From an uncultured Oscillospiraceae bacterium (GTDB lineage: Bacteria; Bacillota; Clostridia; Oscillospirales; Oscillospiraceae), in contig CAKUPH010000018.1 in assembly GCA_934675115.1 (NCBI GenBank), forward strand, positions 1 to 30,774: a DNA stretch of 30,774 nucleotides. Direction: 5' to 3'. Positions 14,990-24,135 of the stretch are shown here, in pieces. Both the position numbers and the translations under genes were made by a program. Under the pieces are notes generated by a model, which was not told the DNA's origin, made no database searches, and saw only the letters and a list, made by a program, of their open reading frames with translations. Position 1 is the stretch's first letter. Each line of letters opens with the position of its first letter.

Positions 14990-16930
14990 TCAGATATCCA
15001 GCGCGGTGTAGTAGCCCATGGACACGGCGGTGGTCACCTTGCCCGGGCGGAAACAGTCGCCGATCCAGTGGAACTCCGGTGCGGCACAGCGCAGGGCCTC
15101 CACCTGCTCCTCGTCGGCCCTGTAGCCCACTGCCACCACCACGGCGTCCGCCGGGACAAAGACCTTGTTCCCGTCCTGATCCAGTCCCTCCACACCCTCG
15201 GCGGTGATGGCGGTGACGCGGGTGTTCAGGCGGAAGTCGATGAGCTTTTCCTTCTGCCAGTGGATGGCGTTCTTGTGCTGGGGGTTGGAATCCACGGCGT
15301 AATCGCCCTGAAGCTCCAGCACCACCGGCCGCTTGCCGGTGTCGGCGATCTGGATGGCCAGCTCCGTGCCCACAAGGCCGCCGCCGATGATGGCGATCTT
15401 CTCGCCCAGCTCGTCCAGACGGCCGTGAGCCTCGCCGCCCATGACCACGTGGGGCAGGCCGATGCCGGGCAGGTTGGGCACGATGGGCTTGGCGCCGATG
15501 GCGGCGATGAGCACGTCGGGGGCCATCGTCTCCGCCAGCTCCGGCGTCACGGGGGTATTGAGCAGCACCGCCGCGCCGGACTGCTTCAGCTGGCGGATGA
15601 GATACTGCTCATAGGCGTACAGATATTTCTTGAAGGGGACGTGCTCCGAATAGCGGATAGCGCCGCCCAGCTCGCCGGACGCCTCGCAGAGGACCACATT
15701 GTGCCCCCGCTTGGCCGCGGTGATGGCCGCCACCATGCCCGCCGGGCCGCCGCCGGCGATGAGCACCTTTTTCTTCGGCGTGGGGGGCACGGGGATCTGG
15801 CTGCGCAGCTCGTTGCCGATGACTGGGTTCACGGAGCAGCGCATGTTCCGGGTGACGAACATGCCGCCCTGACAGTTGAAGCACCGCAGACAGGGCCGGA
15901 TGTCCTCCGTGCGGCCCTCCATGACCTTCCGGGGCAGATAGGGGTCGGCGATGAGGGCCCGGGCCATGCACACGATGTCCGCCTTGCCGGAGGCGATGAT
16001 CTCCTCCATCTTGTCCGGCTCGCTGAGGGAGCCGACGGTGGCCACCGGCGTCTTGACGTGCTTTTTGATCTCGGCGGCCAGATAGACGTTGCAGCCGTGC
16101 TCCAGGAACATGGACGGATGCATGACTGTGCCGCCGCTGGGGTGGCCGCCGCCGGTGGAGACATGGATGAGGTCCACCTTTCCGTCCAGCACCTTGGCGA
16201 TCTCCACGCCGCCGGCCAGATCATAACCGCCCAGCTCGTCGGCAAGCTCGGTGCCGCTCATGCGCACCTCGATGGGGAAGTCCGGGCCGCAGTGCTTCCG
16301 AATGCTCTCGATGACCTCCAGCATGAAGCGGCAGCGGTTCTCAAAGCTCCCGCCGTACTCGTCGGTGCGCTTGTTGGTCAGCGGGGAGAGGAACTGGTTC
16401 ACCAGCCAGCCGTGTCCGGCGTGGAGTGTCACCATCTGGAAGCCCGCCAGCTTGGCCACCGCCGCGCCTTTGCCGTAGGAATCGGCCACCTCGTGGATGA
16501 GCTCGACGCTCATGGGCTCCACCATGTAGCCCGCGGCGGCCTTGATGGCGCTGGGGCCGTGGGAAATGCCGTCGCTGGTGAAGATGGGGTTGGCCTTCCC
16601 GCCGCCGTGGTCGATCTCGATGGAGGCGATGGCTCCGTGGCGGCGGATGGCGTCCGCCAGCGGGACCAGCGCGGGCAGAACGTCGGGGTCGGTGAGCAGG
16701 ACGGCCTCCGGATGGGCAAGGCCGGTGGGATGTACGATGACGTCGCCCATGGTGACGATGCAGGCGCCGCCCTTGGCCCGCAGCTCGTAGTAGGCGATGT
16801 TCTCCATGCTGGGGTGTCCGCCGGGGCCGAGGGTGGCCAGCGACGTGGGGGCGGACTCCATCCGGTTGCGCAGAGTCAGCGACCCGATTTTGATGGGGCT
16901 GGACAGATGGGGATAGCGGGGGGTGTACAT
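14990..16930 (-). CDS. flavin/Fe-S ene-reductase of the Old Yellow Enzyme type (copy 1)
   Basis: A 646-residue, two-part NAD(P)H-dependent reductase of the 2,4-dienoyl-CoA reductase / 2-enoate reductase / BaiCD type. Residues 1-about 370 form the FMN TIM barrel, with the substrate-anchor motif LHAGHGWLVNQFLSP (H170, H173) and RTDEYGGSFENRCRF. The [4Fe-4S] ligands are C347, C350, C353 and C365. From about 387 an FAD/NAD(P) domain begins (LIAGGGPAGM, 391-399; second site IAIIGGGLVGTE near 507). Such enzymes reduce an activated C=C bond using NADH through FAD, Fe-S and FMN. The start at 16930 has GGAG upstream. It is the last gene of an operon with copy 2 and a GntP-like carrier. The substrate is unknown. 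Confidence 0.9.
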   Translation of the reverse strand: MYTPRYPHLSSPIKIGSLTLRNRMESAPTSLATLGPGGHPSMENIAYYELRAKGGACIVTMGDVIVHPTGLAHPEAVLLTDPDVLPALVPLADAIRRHGAIASIEIDHGGGKANPIFTSDGISHGPSAIKAAAGYMVEPMSVELIHEVADSYGKGAAVAKLAGFQMVTLHAGHGWLVNQFLSPLTNKRTDEYGGSFENRCRFMLEVIESIRKHCGPDFPIEVRMSGTELADELGGYDLAGGVEIAKVLDGKVDLIHVSTGGGHPSGGTVMHPSMFLEHGCNVYLAAEIKKHVKTPVATVGSLSEPDKMEEIIASGKADIVCMARALIADPYLPRKVMEGRTEDIRPCLRCFNCQGGMFVTRNMRCSVNPVIGNELRSQIPVPPTPKKKVLIAGGGPAGMVAAITAAKRGHNVVLCEASGELGGAIRYSEHVPFKKYLYAYEQYLIRQLKQSGAAVLLNTPVTPELAETMAPDVLIAAIGAKPIVPNLPGIGLPHVVMGGEAHGRLDELGEKIAIIGGGLVGTELAIQIADTGKRPVVLELQGDYAVDSNPQHKNAIHWQKEKLIDFRLNTRVTAITAEGVEGLDQDGNKVFVPADAVVVAVGYRADEEQVEALRCAAPEFHWIGDCFRPGKVTTAVSMGYYTALDI

Positions 16931-16969
16931 GGCGAATCTCCTTCCTGAATGTAGAAACACGGATGTGAG

Positions 16970-17008
16970 TTCGGCCCCGACGCCGGGAGTGCCGGGGTCG
17001 GGGCCGAA
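16970..17008 (-). other. strong intergenic hairpin between two reductase genes
   Basis: A 17-bp stem with one mismatch (16970-16986 with 16992-17008; GAGTG loop). On the transcribed minus strand the U-run lies before the stem, not after, so it is not a standard terminator. It may stabilise or process the upstream mRNA and set unequal levels of the two reductases. Confidence 0.6.
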
Positions 17009-17037
17009 AAAAGAGAATAGAGAGGAAGTCGGAAAAA

Positions 17038-18975
17038 TCAGCCGAGGTTGATGGCGGCGAAGGTGCCGTCGTAGACAGCGCCCCGGACGCGGTAGACCTT
17101 CTTGCAGTCGCCGATGACGGCGCACTCCTCGGTCAGGCCCAGCAGGGTGTCCACCTCTGCGGTGCGGGCCCGGTAGCCCGCGGACAGCACAATGGTGTCG
17201 CCGGTGAGGACGGAGCGCTTGCCCTCGGCGTCCTCGACCTCGATCTCGCCGGGCTTGACGCCGACGCACTTGGTGGAGGTCAGGCAGTTGATGTTCAGCT
17301 TCTCCAGCATGCCGCGGACAGCGGTGCCGTGATGGTTGTTGGCCTCAGCCGCCATTTTCTCATTCATCTCGACCACAGTGACGTCATGGCCCAGATCGGC
17401 CAGATAGATGGCCGTCTCGGCGCCCACAAGGCCGCCGCCGATGCACAGCACCTTGTGGCCGACCTTCTCCGGCTCCATGTAGCAGTCGTAGCCGGTGGTG
17501 ACCACCTCGGGGGACAGGCCGGGGATGGGCGGGAACACGGGGTCGGAGCCGATGGCGATGAACAGCGCGTCGGGGTTGACCTCCTTCACCAGCTCGGGGG
17601 TGAGGCGGGTGTTGAGACGCACGTCGATGTCCAGCTCGCCGACGCGGGCAATGAGCCGCTCCTTGAAGAGGTGCAGGTCCCGCTTGAACTTCTGGTCCTT
17701 GTCGGTGTACTTCAGCGCGCCGCCCAGAGCGTCGGACGCCTCGAACAGCGTGACCTTGTGGCCCCGCTCGGCCGCGGTGATGGCGGCGGTCATGCCGCCG
17801 GGGCCGCCGCCGGCGATCCAGACGGTCTTGACGGTCTCAGCCGTGGGCTTCACGTCCTTGAAGTAGACCTCATGGCCGGTGAAGGGGTTCACGTCGCAGC
17901 GGAACTGGTCGGTGGGATGCATCTCGGCCAGACAGTTGGTGCAGCGCAGGCACTGGTGGATCTCATTGAGCTTGCCCGCGCGGACCTTCTTGGGCCAGTA
18001 GGGGTCGGCAATGAGGGCGCGGCACATGGCCACGGCGTCCGCCTTGCCGGAGGCAATGATCTCCTCCGCCATTTCGGGGGTGTTGATGCCGCCGATGGCG
18101 GTGACGGGGATCTTGACGCCGGACTTCTTCACCGCCTCGGCGTACTTGACGTTGCAGCCGTTGGGCAGGTAGGAGTTGGGATGGGTGATGACGGCCTGAG
18201 GCATACGGTCGAGGCCCGCGGAGACGTGGACCATGTCGATCTTGTCCTCCACCATCTTGACGAAGGCGACGCACTCGTCGGTGGTCAGGCCGTTCTCCTG
18301 CATCTCGTCGCCGCTGATGCGGTAGTCGATGAGGAAATCGGGACCGCAGGCCTCCCGGATGGCGTCGATGACCATGATCGGGAAGCGGGCGCGGTTCTCG
18401 AGGCTGCCGCCGAAACGGTCGGTGCGGTGGTTATACGCCGGGGACAGGAACTGGCCCAGCAGCCAGCCGTGAGCGCCGTGGAGGATGCACATGTCCCAGC
18501 CGGCCTTCTTCAGGATAGACGCGCCGTGGGCGTAGCACTGGACGGTATGGGCGATCATGTCCTCGTCCATCTCCAGCACGGTGGTGCCGTCAGGCCGGAC
18601 AAAGCCGTCCGGACCCCACGCGGGGCGGCCGTCCGCGTTGCGGCCGGCATTCCCGGGGTGGTTCAGCTCGAAGTTGGCTACGGCACCGTTCTTCTTGATG
18701 GCGTAGGCCATCTCGGCCAGCATGTTCACGTTTTCCTCGATGAGCTTGATGTGGCGGGGGATCCCCTGACCGTTGACCTCGTCAACGGTGGTATCGCCCA
18801 TGGTGACCATGGCGCAGCCGCCCTTGGCCTTCTCCGCGAAATAGCCGATCATCTGCTGGCTGGGCGAACCGTCCCAATTGGCGTAGCACAGCATATTGGG
18901 CGCGGCAAAGATACGGTTGCGGAAGATGACGTTCTTCACCCGCAGCGGCTGAAACAGATGAGGATATTGATTCAT
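17038..18975 (-). CDS. flavin/Fe-S ene-reductase of the Old Yellow Enzyme type (copy 2)
   Basis: A 645-residue reductase with the same layout as copy 1 but clearly diverged. The FMN barrel (1-about 365) carries ILHGAHGWLLGQFLSP with H166 and H169, then RTDRFGGSLENRARF. Fe-S ligands are C342, C345, C348 and C360 (CLRCTNCLAEMHPT). FAD motif WIAGGGPGGM is at 386-395, and a second nucleotide motif LCIGGGLVGAE lies near 500. The N-terminus PNMLCYANWDG has a Cys near the FMN (C30), as in several ene-reductases. The start at 18975 has GGAGAAGGAG upstream. It begins 31 bp after the carrier gene, so carrier and reductase are co-transcribed; the substrate is probably what the carrier imports (inference). 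Confidence 0.9.
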   Translation of the reverse strand: MNQYPHLFQPLRVKNVIFRNRIFAAPNMLCYANWDGSPSQQMIGYFAEKAKGGCAMVTMGDTTVDEVNGQGIPRHIKLIEENVNMLAEMAYAIKKNGAVANFELNHPGNAGRNADGRPAWGPDGFVRPDGTTVLEMDEDMIAHTVQCYAHGASILKKAGWDMCILHGAHGWLLGQFLSPAYNHRTDRFGGSLENRARFPIMVIDAIREACGPDFLIDYRISGDEMQENGLTTDECVAFVKMVEDKIDMVHVSAGLDRMPQAVITHPNSYLPNGCNVKYAEAVKKSGVKIPVTAIGGINTPEMAEEIIASGKADAVAMCRALIADPYWPKKVRAGKLNEIHQCLRCTNCLAEMHPTDQFRCDVNPFTGHEVYFKDVKPTAETVKTVWIAGGGPGGMTAAITAAERGHKVTLFEASDALGGALKYTDKDQKFKRDLHLFKERLIARVGELDIDVRLNTRLTPELVKEVNPDALFIAIGSDPVFPPIPGLSPEVVTTGYDCYMEPEKVGHKVLCIGGGLVGAETAIYLADLGHDVTVVEMNEKMAAEANNHHGTAVRGMLEKLNINCLTSTKCVGVKPGEIEVEDAEGKRSVLTGDTIVLSAGYRARTAEVDTLLGLTEECAVIGDCKKVYRVRGAVYDGTFAAINLG

Positions 18976-19006
18976 AATTTCTCCTTCTCCTTACAGGGGG
19001 TTATGC

Positions 19007-20362
19007 TCAGCAGGGCCAGGCGATGGAAGCCCACACCACATAGAACAGGGCCAGGAAGGTGGTCACCAGCACGGTGCCGAAGAAATGATACTTCCAGCCG
19101 GTCTTGACGGTGATGCCGAAGTAGGTGCAGTAGTTGTAGCAGCCGGCGGTCCAGGGCATGGACTCCACGGTGCAGGCGGTGGAGGAAACGATGCGGTGCA
19201 GAGCGCCGAGGTTGATGCCGGGGATGTTGATGAACTGCTCACTCATGGTATTCAGGAACAGCTGCATGCCCGCGATGCCGTCAGCGGTGATGAAGCAGAT
19301 GATGGCGATGACCAGGAACGCCAGCAGGTAGGGGCTGGCCTTCAGGCTCATGGCCCAGCCGATGCCCGGCTCATACCAGGTCATGCTGGAGATAACGGTG
19401 CCCATGCCGCCGATGAAGCCGGTGACGATGATCATGGGGAAGGCGCGCTCCATGGACTTGTACAGCTCTTCCATCTTGTTGCTGCTCTCGATGGTGGCCT
19501 GCCAGTACTTGCGGCAGAAGATCAGCAGGTAGAAGATGGTGATGATCTGGGGAATGATGGCGGAGGGGGTGCTGGAGATCTTCAGGACCTGATTGAACAC
19601 GATGGAGCCGCCGATCATGATGACCAGAGGGATCAGGGACATGACGATGTTGGGCATCTCGTCGTCGGGACGGTCCTCGGGAGTTCTGTAGAAGTCGACC
19701 TCGGGGGTAACCTCAAAGCCGTTGCCCTTCTTACGCTCGTGGCGGACGAAGGCCTCGCAGATGATGAAGGTCAGGATCTCGGCGATGATGACGCCGACGA
19801 TGGACATGACGGGCTCCTGATAGATGTTGGTGCCCAGATACTCAGCGGGCATCAGGTTGGGCAGGCCGGGAATGCCGACCAGAGAGAACTGAACGATCTG
19901 AACCTGGCTGACATAGGCCAGCAGGGCGACGCCGCGGGGAATGTTGGACACGCGGCAGACGGCCAGAGCGATGGGCAGGACGATCCAGGTGTGGCCCAGA
20001 GCGCCGGAAGCGCAGACCAGGAAGGACACGATCATGATGACCAGAGCGCCGCGCTGACGGCCGACGATGTTCATAACGGTCTCAGCAATGCGGTTGGCGC
20101 AGCCGGTCGCGGCCAGCGCGCAGCCAACGGCGGCGCCGGACAGCGTGGTAAACAGATAGGACTTGATAACGCCGACGCTGCCGGTCAGGAAGGTGGAAAA
20201 CAGCGTGTCAGTATAGGGGGCAGCAACGCCGAAGGCGAAGATGATGACCGCCAGAAGGGCCGCGTAAATGCGGGGCACCTTGGTGAAGCACAGGGCGATG
20301 AAGATGATCAGGCCGATCGCGAAGATGATCATCGAGCCAGCGGTTCCAGTCAGAAATGCCAT
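19007..20362 (-). CDS. GntP-like carboxylate/proton symporter
   Basis: A 451-residue membrane protein with about 11-12 hydrophobic segments. It resembles the GntP / ion-transporter superfamily: the N-terminal KVPRIYAALLAVIIFAFGVA, a first signature GCALAATGCANRIAETVMN, and the C-terminal LHRIVSSTACTVESMPWTAG, which corresponds to the 'HR...S..LD.LPH.GA' motif of gluconate-type carriers. These usually move organic acids with protons. The start at 20362 has AAGGAGAGAGAG upstream. It is first in the operon with two ene-reductases and diverges from an AraC regulator gene across a 288-bp region. I infer uptake of an unsaturated organic acid; the exact acid is unknown. Confidence 0.82.
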   Translation of the reverse strand: MAFLTGTAGSMIIFAIGLIIFIALCFTKVPRIYAALLAVIIFAFGVAAPYTDTLFSTFLTGSVGVIKSYLFTTLSGAAVGCALAATGCANRIAETVMNIVGRQRGALVIMIVSFLVCASGALGHTWIVLPIALAVCRVSNIPRGVALLAYVSQVQIVQFSLVGIPGLPNLMPAEYLGTNIYQEPVMSIVGVIIAEILTFIICEAFVRHERKKGNGFEVTPEVDFYRTPEDRPDDEMPNIVMSLIPLVIMIGGSIVFNQVLKISSTPSAIIPQIITIFYLLIFCRKYWQATIESSNKMEELYKSMERAFPMIIVTGFIGGMGTVISSMTWYEPGIGWAMSLKASPYLLAFLVIAIICFITADGIAGMQLFLNTMSEQFINIPGINLGALHRIVSSTACTVESMPWTAGCYNYCTYFGITVKTGWKYHFFGTVLVTTFLALFYVVWASIAWPC

Positions 20363-20650
20363 AAACTCTCTCTCCTTAATAATTTGGTTTTGGGGTGGAT
20401 GGCTGTCCTCAGTTCGTCCGTTCTCACTCCTCTCCTGAAAATTTGGACCTTTGTTTTTGCCGTGATTTTATCTTATCGGAGTCGAAGATTTTTGGATATG
20501 GTCACAGCGGCGAGATTTTGAACAAAATTTGACATGATTCATTTTTGTGTGTACAATATCGGTTGTGGAACAAAAATATGCGTCTTGTTTTGTTAATTAT
20601 GACCAGCTTTTTGAAGCGTTTCAGAATTTTCAGCAAAGGAATGACTAAAA
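20363..20650. promoter_or_regulatory. AT-rich divergent control region of carrier and AraC genes
   Basis: This 288-bp AT-rich gap holds the + promoter TTGACA (20529-20534), 17 bp, TACAAT (20552-20557), for the AraC gene. Facing the carrier only a weak -10 is visible (TAAAAT, 20470-20465, minus strand) without a -35, as expected when the AraC protein activates it. Several ATTTGG / TTTTGGA copies (20381-20500) are candidate half-sites but are too short to be sure. Confidence 0.5.
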
Positions 20651-21823
20651 ATGAAAGCCAGTCTGATATGGGACCGGGTCAGCCCGAAGCCGGACGTCGG
20701 CCCCGTCCTCCTGAACAAAATGCCTCATGTGCAGTTCCTTCCGGAAACCTCAGGGGTCAGTCAGGCCCTGCGCCAGCTGGACCGGGAAAAGCCCGAACTG
20801 GTCTTTTTCGCCTCCGATCTGAAGCGGGCGGAATTTTCCGCCATGATCCGCTCCATCCGCGCCCGGGACCCCGGCTGCTACATCATTTCTTTCGGAACCG
20901 GAGCCGGCCGCGGGGACACGCCCCACGACGCGCCCGACCTGACGCTGCCCGCCATGTGGTCGGAAAAGCAGCTGCTGGACGGGGTATTTCTGGCGGAGCT
21001 GCACCGCAGCGGCGCCGCGCCGGAGCCTGCCGCGGAGCAGGGGCCGGAGCAGACCCTGCCCGATCCCAAGGCATTTCTGGACGAGCTGGACCAGTCCCTC
21101 TACAAATTCCCCGATCAGGTGCAGGAGCGTCACTGGCAGCGGCTGGAGCAGTGGATGGAGCGGGACGCCGACGCCGTGGGCTGGCATCTGGTGAGCCTCA
21201 CCACCATGATCGCCGAACGGCTCCGGAAAGAGGACAACTGCCCGCCGGAGCTGGAGCCCATGTACAGCGAATGCCTGCGGGTTCTGGCGGGCGGGCCGTC
21301 CGTCCCCCTGTGGAAGGGCGGCTTCAACAAAATGTGCTCCCTGTACATCAGCCAGATGCTCTCCGGCGGCGACCCCGCCGGCCGGCAGATCCTCCGCATC
21401 CGGCAGTACATCGACGAGCACGTGGAGGAGGACGTCTCCCTCACCCGGGTGGCCCAGGAATTCTTCCTGAGCACCTCCTACCTCAGCCGCCTGTTCAAAA
21501 GCAAGGCCGGCATGAACCTCAGCGACTACATCGCCACCCGGAAGGTGGAGCGGGCCAAGGCCCTCCTGACCGACACCGACCTGACCGTGGCGGAGATCGC
21601 CCGGAAGCTCAACTATCCGGAGCAGAATTCCTTCTCCCGCTTCTTCAAAAATAAAGTGGGCATCCCGCCACTGACCTACCGGGCCATGAACACCAGTGCG
21701 GCAAAGGAGCGCGCCGCCGCGCCGGAGCCGGTGCTGGAGGACTTTGAGATCACCGATTTCGGCCCCTGCGCCTTCACCTCCGACGATCCGTCCTTCGCCT
21801 ATTCCTTCCATAAGCGCCGTTGA
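20651..21823 (+). CDS. AraC-family regulator with a receiver-like N-terminus lacking the phospho-Asp
   Basis: A 390-residue regulator. Residues 1-about 120 have the strand-helix order of a receiver domain (ASLIWDRV; ELVFFASDLKRAEFSAMI; GCYIISFGTG), but the phospho-acceptor position after ELVFF is Ala and the acidic pocket is missing, so it is a pseudo-receiver. A middle helical domain follows (about 140-250). The AraC domain (about 258-352) has LTRVAQEFFLSTSYLSRLFK and VAEIARKLNYPEQNSFSRFF. An extra tail of about 35 residues ends the protein. AAGGA lies upstream of the ATG. No kinase gene is adjacent. It likely controls the divergent carrier-reductase operon, perhaps by direct ligand sensing. 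Confidence 0.88.
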   Translation: MKASLIWDRVSPKPDVGPVLLNKMPHVQFLPETSGVSQALRQLDREKPELVFFASDLKRAEFSAMIRSIRARDPGCYIISFGTGAGRGDTPHDAPDLTLPAMWSEKQLLDGVFLAELHRSGAAPEPAAEQGPEQTLPDPKAFLDELDQSLYKFPDQVQERHWQRLEQWMERDADAVGWHLVSLTTMIAERLRKEDNCPPELEPMYSECLRVLAGGPSVPLWKGGFNKMCSLYISQMLSGGDPAGRQILRIRQYIDEHVEEDVSLTRVAQEFFLSTSYLSRLFKSKAGMNLSDYIATRKVERAKALLTDTDLTVAEIARKLNYPEQNSFSRFFKNKVGIPPLTYRAMNTSAAKERAAAPEPVLEDFEITDFGPCAFTSDDPSFAYSFHKRR

Positions 21824-21832
21824 ACGTTAAAA

Positions 21833-21866
21833 AAGCGGTCTCCCGTGCGGGAGACCGCTTGCTTTT
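21833..21866. terminator. bidirectional terminator between convergent genes
   Basis: A perfect 13-bp stem (21833-21845 with 21848-21860) is followed by GCTTTTT on the + strand and by TTTT on the minus strand. It serves the AraC gene and reductase copy 3. Confidence 0.85.
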
Positions 21867-21869
21867 TCT

Positions 21870-23852
21870 TTAATAGTATTCGATGTTCCGTCCAGCGAAA
21901 TATCCGCCGTGGATGCATTCGAGGAGGGAGCCCGGCTTGTGACAGCCGCCCACCGCGGCCACCGTATCCGCCGTGCCGGAAAATCGCCGGAGCAGCTCCT
22001 CGTCCGTCCGGCGGCCGTTGGCCACCACCACAGTATTCGCCATGAACCGCAGATGTCGTCCCGTGCTGTTCTCTGCCGTCACTCCGCCGGGGATCAGCCC
22101 GGTCACACGGGTATTGGCCCGCAGCTCCACTTTTTTGGCCATGAGCAGATCGATGAGCGCGATCCGGGGCAGGCGGCTGTACTTGGGCATGGGAGCCGCG
22201 CCTTCGTCGAGGATGGTCACCTCCCGGCCCTCTTCCGCCAGGAAGAGCGCCGCCTCGCAGCCGGAGACGCCGCCGCCCACCACCAGCACCCGGTAGCCCA
22301 CCCGGTCCAGCTCCTCATAGACCTGCGTGACCTCCAAGGCGCCAGACTGTTCCCAGCCGGGCAACTCGTCCGCCCGGGGCCGGGAGCCCGCCGCCAGAAT
22401 GACCGCCTGGGGCGACAGGGCCGCCACCGCCTCAGGGGTCGCCTCCGTACCGAGGCGGATCTGAATATTCGGCTGGCGACGGACGGACTGCTCCAGATAA
22501 TCAATGTATTCCGCGGTGTCCGCCCGGAACGGCCCGGTGAGGGTCCGGCTGATGTGGCCGCCCAGCTGTGGCATCCGCTCCAGCAGCGTGACGGCGTGCC
22601 CCTCCCGGGCGGCGGACAGCGCCGCCGACATGCCCGCCGGGCCGCCGCCCACCACCACAACGTGCATGGACACCTGCGGCTCCGCCCGGCGCTGGTTGAG
22701 CCGGAACTCCCGGAAAGCCGTGGGATTCACCGTGCAGCAGCAGCTCCGGGTCCGGGACATCTCGTTTAAGCACGTCAGGCACCGCAGGCAGGGCCGGATA
22801 CCCTCGCCGTTCCGGTGCTTGGCCTTATAGGGCAGATAGGGGTCGGCAATGAGGGCCCGGGCCATGGCCACGGCGTCCGCGTCCCCCCGGTCAAGGATCT
22901 CCTCTCCCTCATCCGGCGACATAATGCCGCCCACCGCCACCACCGGGAGGTCGGTGGTCTTTTTGATGGCGGCGGCATAGTGGGCGATGAGCCGGTGGGG
23001 CTGATAGGGCGTGGAGTGGATGATGGTGGCCGCCCGGGAGTCGGTGTTCACCGACGCGCTGACGTAGATCATGTCCACATAGGGCCGGGCCATCTTGATG
23101 AACTCCACCGTATTGGGCAGGCTGTCGCCCCCCTTGATGTGCTCGGCGGCGCTGACGGAGAGCATGATGACCATGTCCGGCCCCACCGTCTCCCGGACCC
23201 TGGCCAGCACCTCCAGCGGGAAGCGGCAGCGGTTGCGGACCGAGCCGCCGTACTGGTCCTTCCGGGTGTTGGTGCGGGGAGAGAGAAATTGGTGCAGCAG
23301 CCAGCCGTGCCCCGCCTGAATGTTGATAATATCAAATCCGGCCAGCTTGGCCATGGCCGCCGCCTGGGCGTAGCTGTCCAGCGTGTAGGCCATAAGCTCG
23401 CCGTCCATGGCCTTGATGGGCTGGCCATCCTTGCGGAGATAGTCTACCGGCCCGATAGGATTTGGGCCCGTAATATATTCCGGGTGGGCCATGCTGCCCG
23501 CGTGGTTCAGCTCCACCGAGATCGCCGCACCGTATTCATGGACGGCCCGGACCACCTCGGACAGCGACGGCAGCACGCCGGGGTCGTCCAGCACCGGGTG
23601 CCGGTAGGTGGACACAGCGTACCGGCTGTCCACCGGCGTATCCCCGACGCACACCATCGCCGCCCCGCCCCGGGCCTTTTCCGCAAAGGCGCCGATGGCG
23701 TAGTCAGTGTAGTAGCCGTCGCCGTCCAGATAGCTGGTCTGGACGGGGGCGGAAAACAGCCGGTTCTTCAGCCGTAGCCCCCTGACGTCCATCTGCTCAA
23801 ACAAATGCGGGAATTTTGTGGCTCCCTGTCTGCCGATATTGTCAAATTCCAT
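21870..23852 (-). CDS. flavin/Fe-S ene-reductase of the Old Yellow Enzyme type (copy 3)
   Basis: A 660-residue reductase. The FMN barrel has NIQAGHGWLLHQFLSP: the first anchoring His is replaced by Gln (Q179) while H182 remains. The next motif is RKDQYGGSVRNRCRF. Fe-S ligands are C355, C358, C361 and C373, with an unusual CCC at 371-373. FAD motif VVGGGPAGM is at 400-408; a second site is VLVVGGGVSGCEAALFLAEE. The start at 23852 has GGGGGAGCGGAG upstream; the frame is open to 24038 but the promoter lies inside that extension. It is divergent from brnQ. The changed anchor residue suggests a substrate different from copies 1 and 2. Confidence 0.9.
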   Translation of the reverse strand: MEFDNIGRQGATKFPHLFEQMDVRGLRLKNRLFSAPVQTSYLDGDGYYTDYAIGAFAEKARGGAAMVCVGDTPVDSRYAVSTYRHPVLDDPGVLPSLSEVVRAVHEYGAAISVELNHAGSMAHPEYITGPNPIGPVDYLRKDGQPIKAMDGELMAYTLDSYAQAAAMAKLAGFDIINIQAGHGWLLHQFLSPRTNTRKDQYGGSVRNRCRFPLEVLARVRETVGPDMVIMLSVSAAEHIKGGDSLPNTVEFIKMARPYVDMIYVSASVNTDSRAATIIHSTPYQPHRLIAHYAAAIKKTTDLPVVAVGGIMSPDEGEEILDRGDADAVAMARALIADPYLPYKAKHRNGEGIRPCLRCLTCLNEMSRTRSCCCTVNPTAFREFRLNQRRAEPQVSMHVVVVGGGPAGMSAALSAAREGHAVTLLERMPQLGGHISRTLTGPFRADTAEYIDYLEQSVRRQPNIQIRLGTEATPEAVAALSPQAVILAAGSRPRADELPGWEQSGALEVTQVYEELDRVGYRVLVVGGGVSGCEAALFLAEEGREVTILDEGAAPMPKYSRLPRIALIDLLMAKKVELRANTRVTGLIPGGVTAENSTGRHLRFMANTVVVANGRRTDEELLRRFSGTADTVAAVGGCHKPGSLLECIHGGYFAGRNIEYY

Positions 23853-23944
23853 CTCCGCTCCCCCTGTTCCTCCGATATCGATGCGTTCTCTCAGGTGACT
23901 TTCTTCCTCTGTGCAGCCGTTCCGACGGGCCGCCTGATACTCCA

Positions 23945-23973
23945 AGTATAGCACACCCCTTCCCGGCCAGCAA
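23945..23973 (-). promoter_or_regulatory. promoter of reductase copy 3
   Basis: The minus strand reads TTGCTG (23973-23968), 17 bp, TATACT (23950-23945), giving a 5' leader of about 85 nt. This rules out starts upstream of 23940. Confidence 0.65.
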
Positions 23974-24028
23974 CGGAAAAATTCCGTCTGCACGCCGCTC
24001 TGGCGGGCGCACATCTGTGTGTCCCTGA

Positions 24029-24043
24029 AAAATTGCAAATAAT
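24029..24043 (+). promoter_or_regulatory. shared 15-bp motif (candidate IclR operator) near brnQ promoter
   Basis: AAAATTGCAAATAAT occurs here, 12 bp upstream of the brnQ -35 box, and again, identical on the opposite strand, at 25600-25614 in front of the IclR gene. It lies between the divergent promoters of reductase copy 3 and brnQ. Confidence 0.5.
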
Positions 24044-24054
24044 TGTATTCCCCG

Positions 24055-24083
24055 TTGACAGTTTGTGATTTTACTGTTATACT
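24055..24083 (+). promoter_or_regulatory. promoter of brnQ
   Basis: TTGACA (24055-24060), 17 bp, TATACT (24078-24083). Just downstream, CTGCA-TTAG-TGCAG (24096-24109) is a small palindrome near the transcription start that could be an operator. Confidence 0.8.
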
Positions 24084-24135
24084 TTCCCTAATTTACTGCA
24101 TTAGTGCAGGAATGCAATGAGGGGATGAAGCAGCT

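Noticed and set aside
20545..21654. Alternative + frame overlapping the AraC gene
   Set aside because: It lacks any domain and is Arg/Pro/Gly-rich; the frame from 20651 carries the complete AraC domain.
14990..24038. A bile-acid 7-dehydroxylation (bai) operon
   Set aside because: Two-domain BaiCD/BaiH-like reductases are present, but there is no CoA ligase, 7-dehydratase, CoA transferase or hydroxysteroid dehydrogenase nearby. Homology of the fold alone does not support it.
24061..24135. T-box leader before brnQ
   Set aside because: The leader after the promoter is only about 45 nt, too short for a T-box, and no specifier or antiterminator elements are seen.
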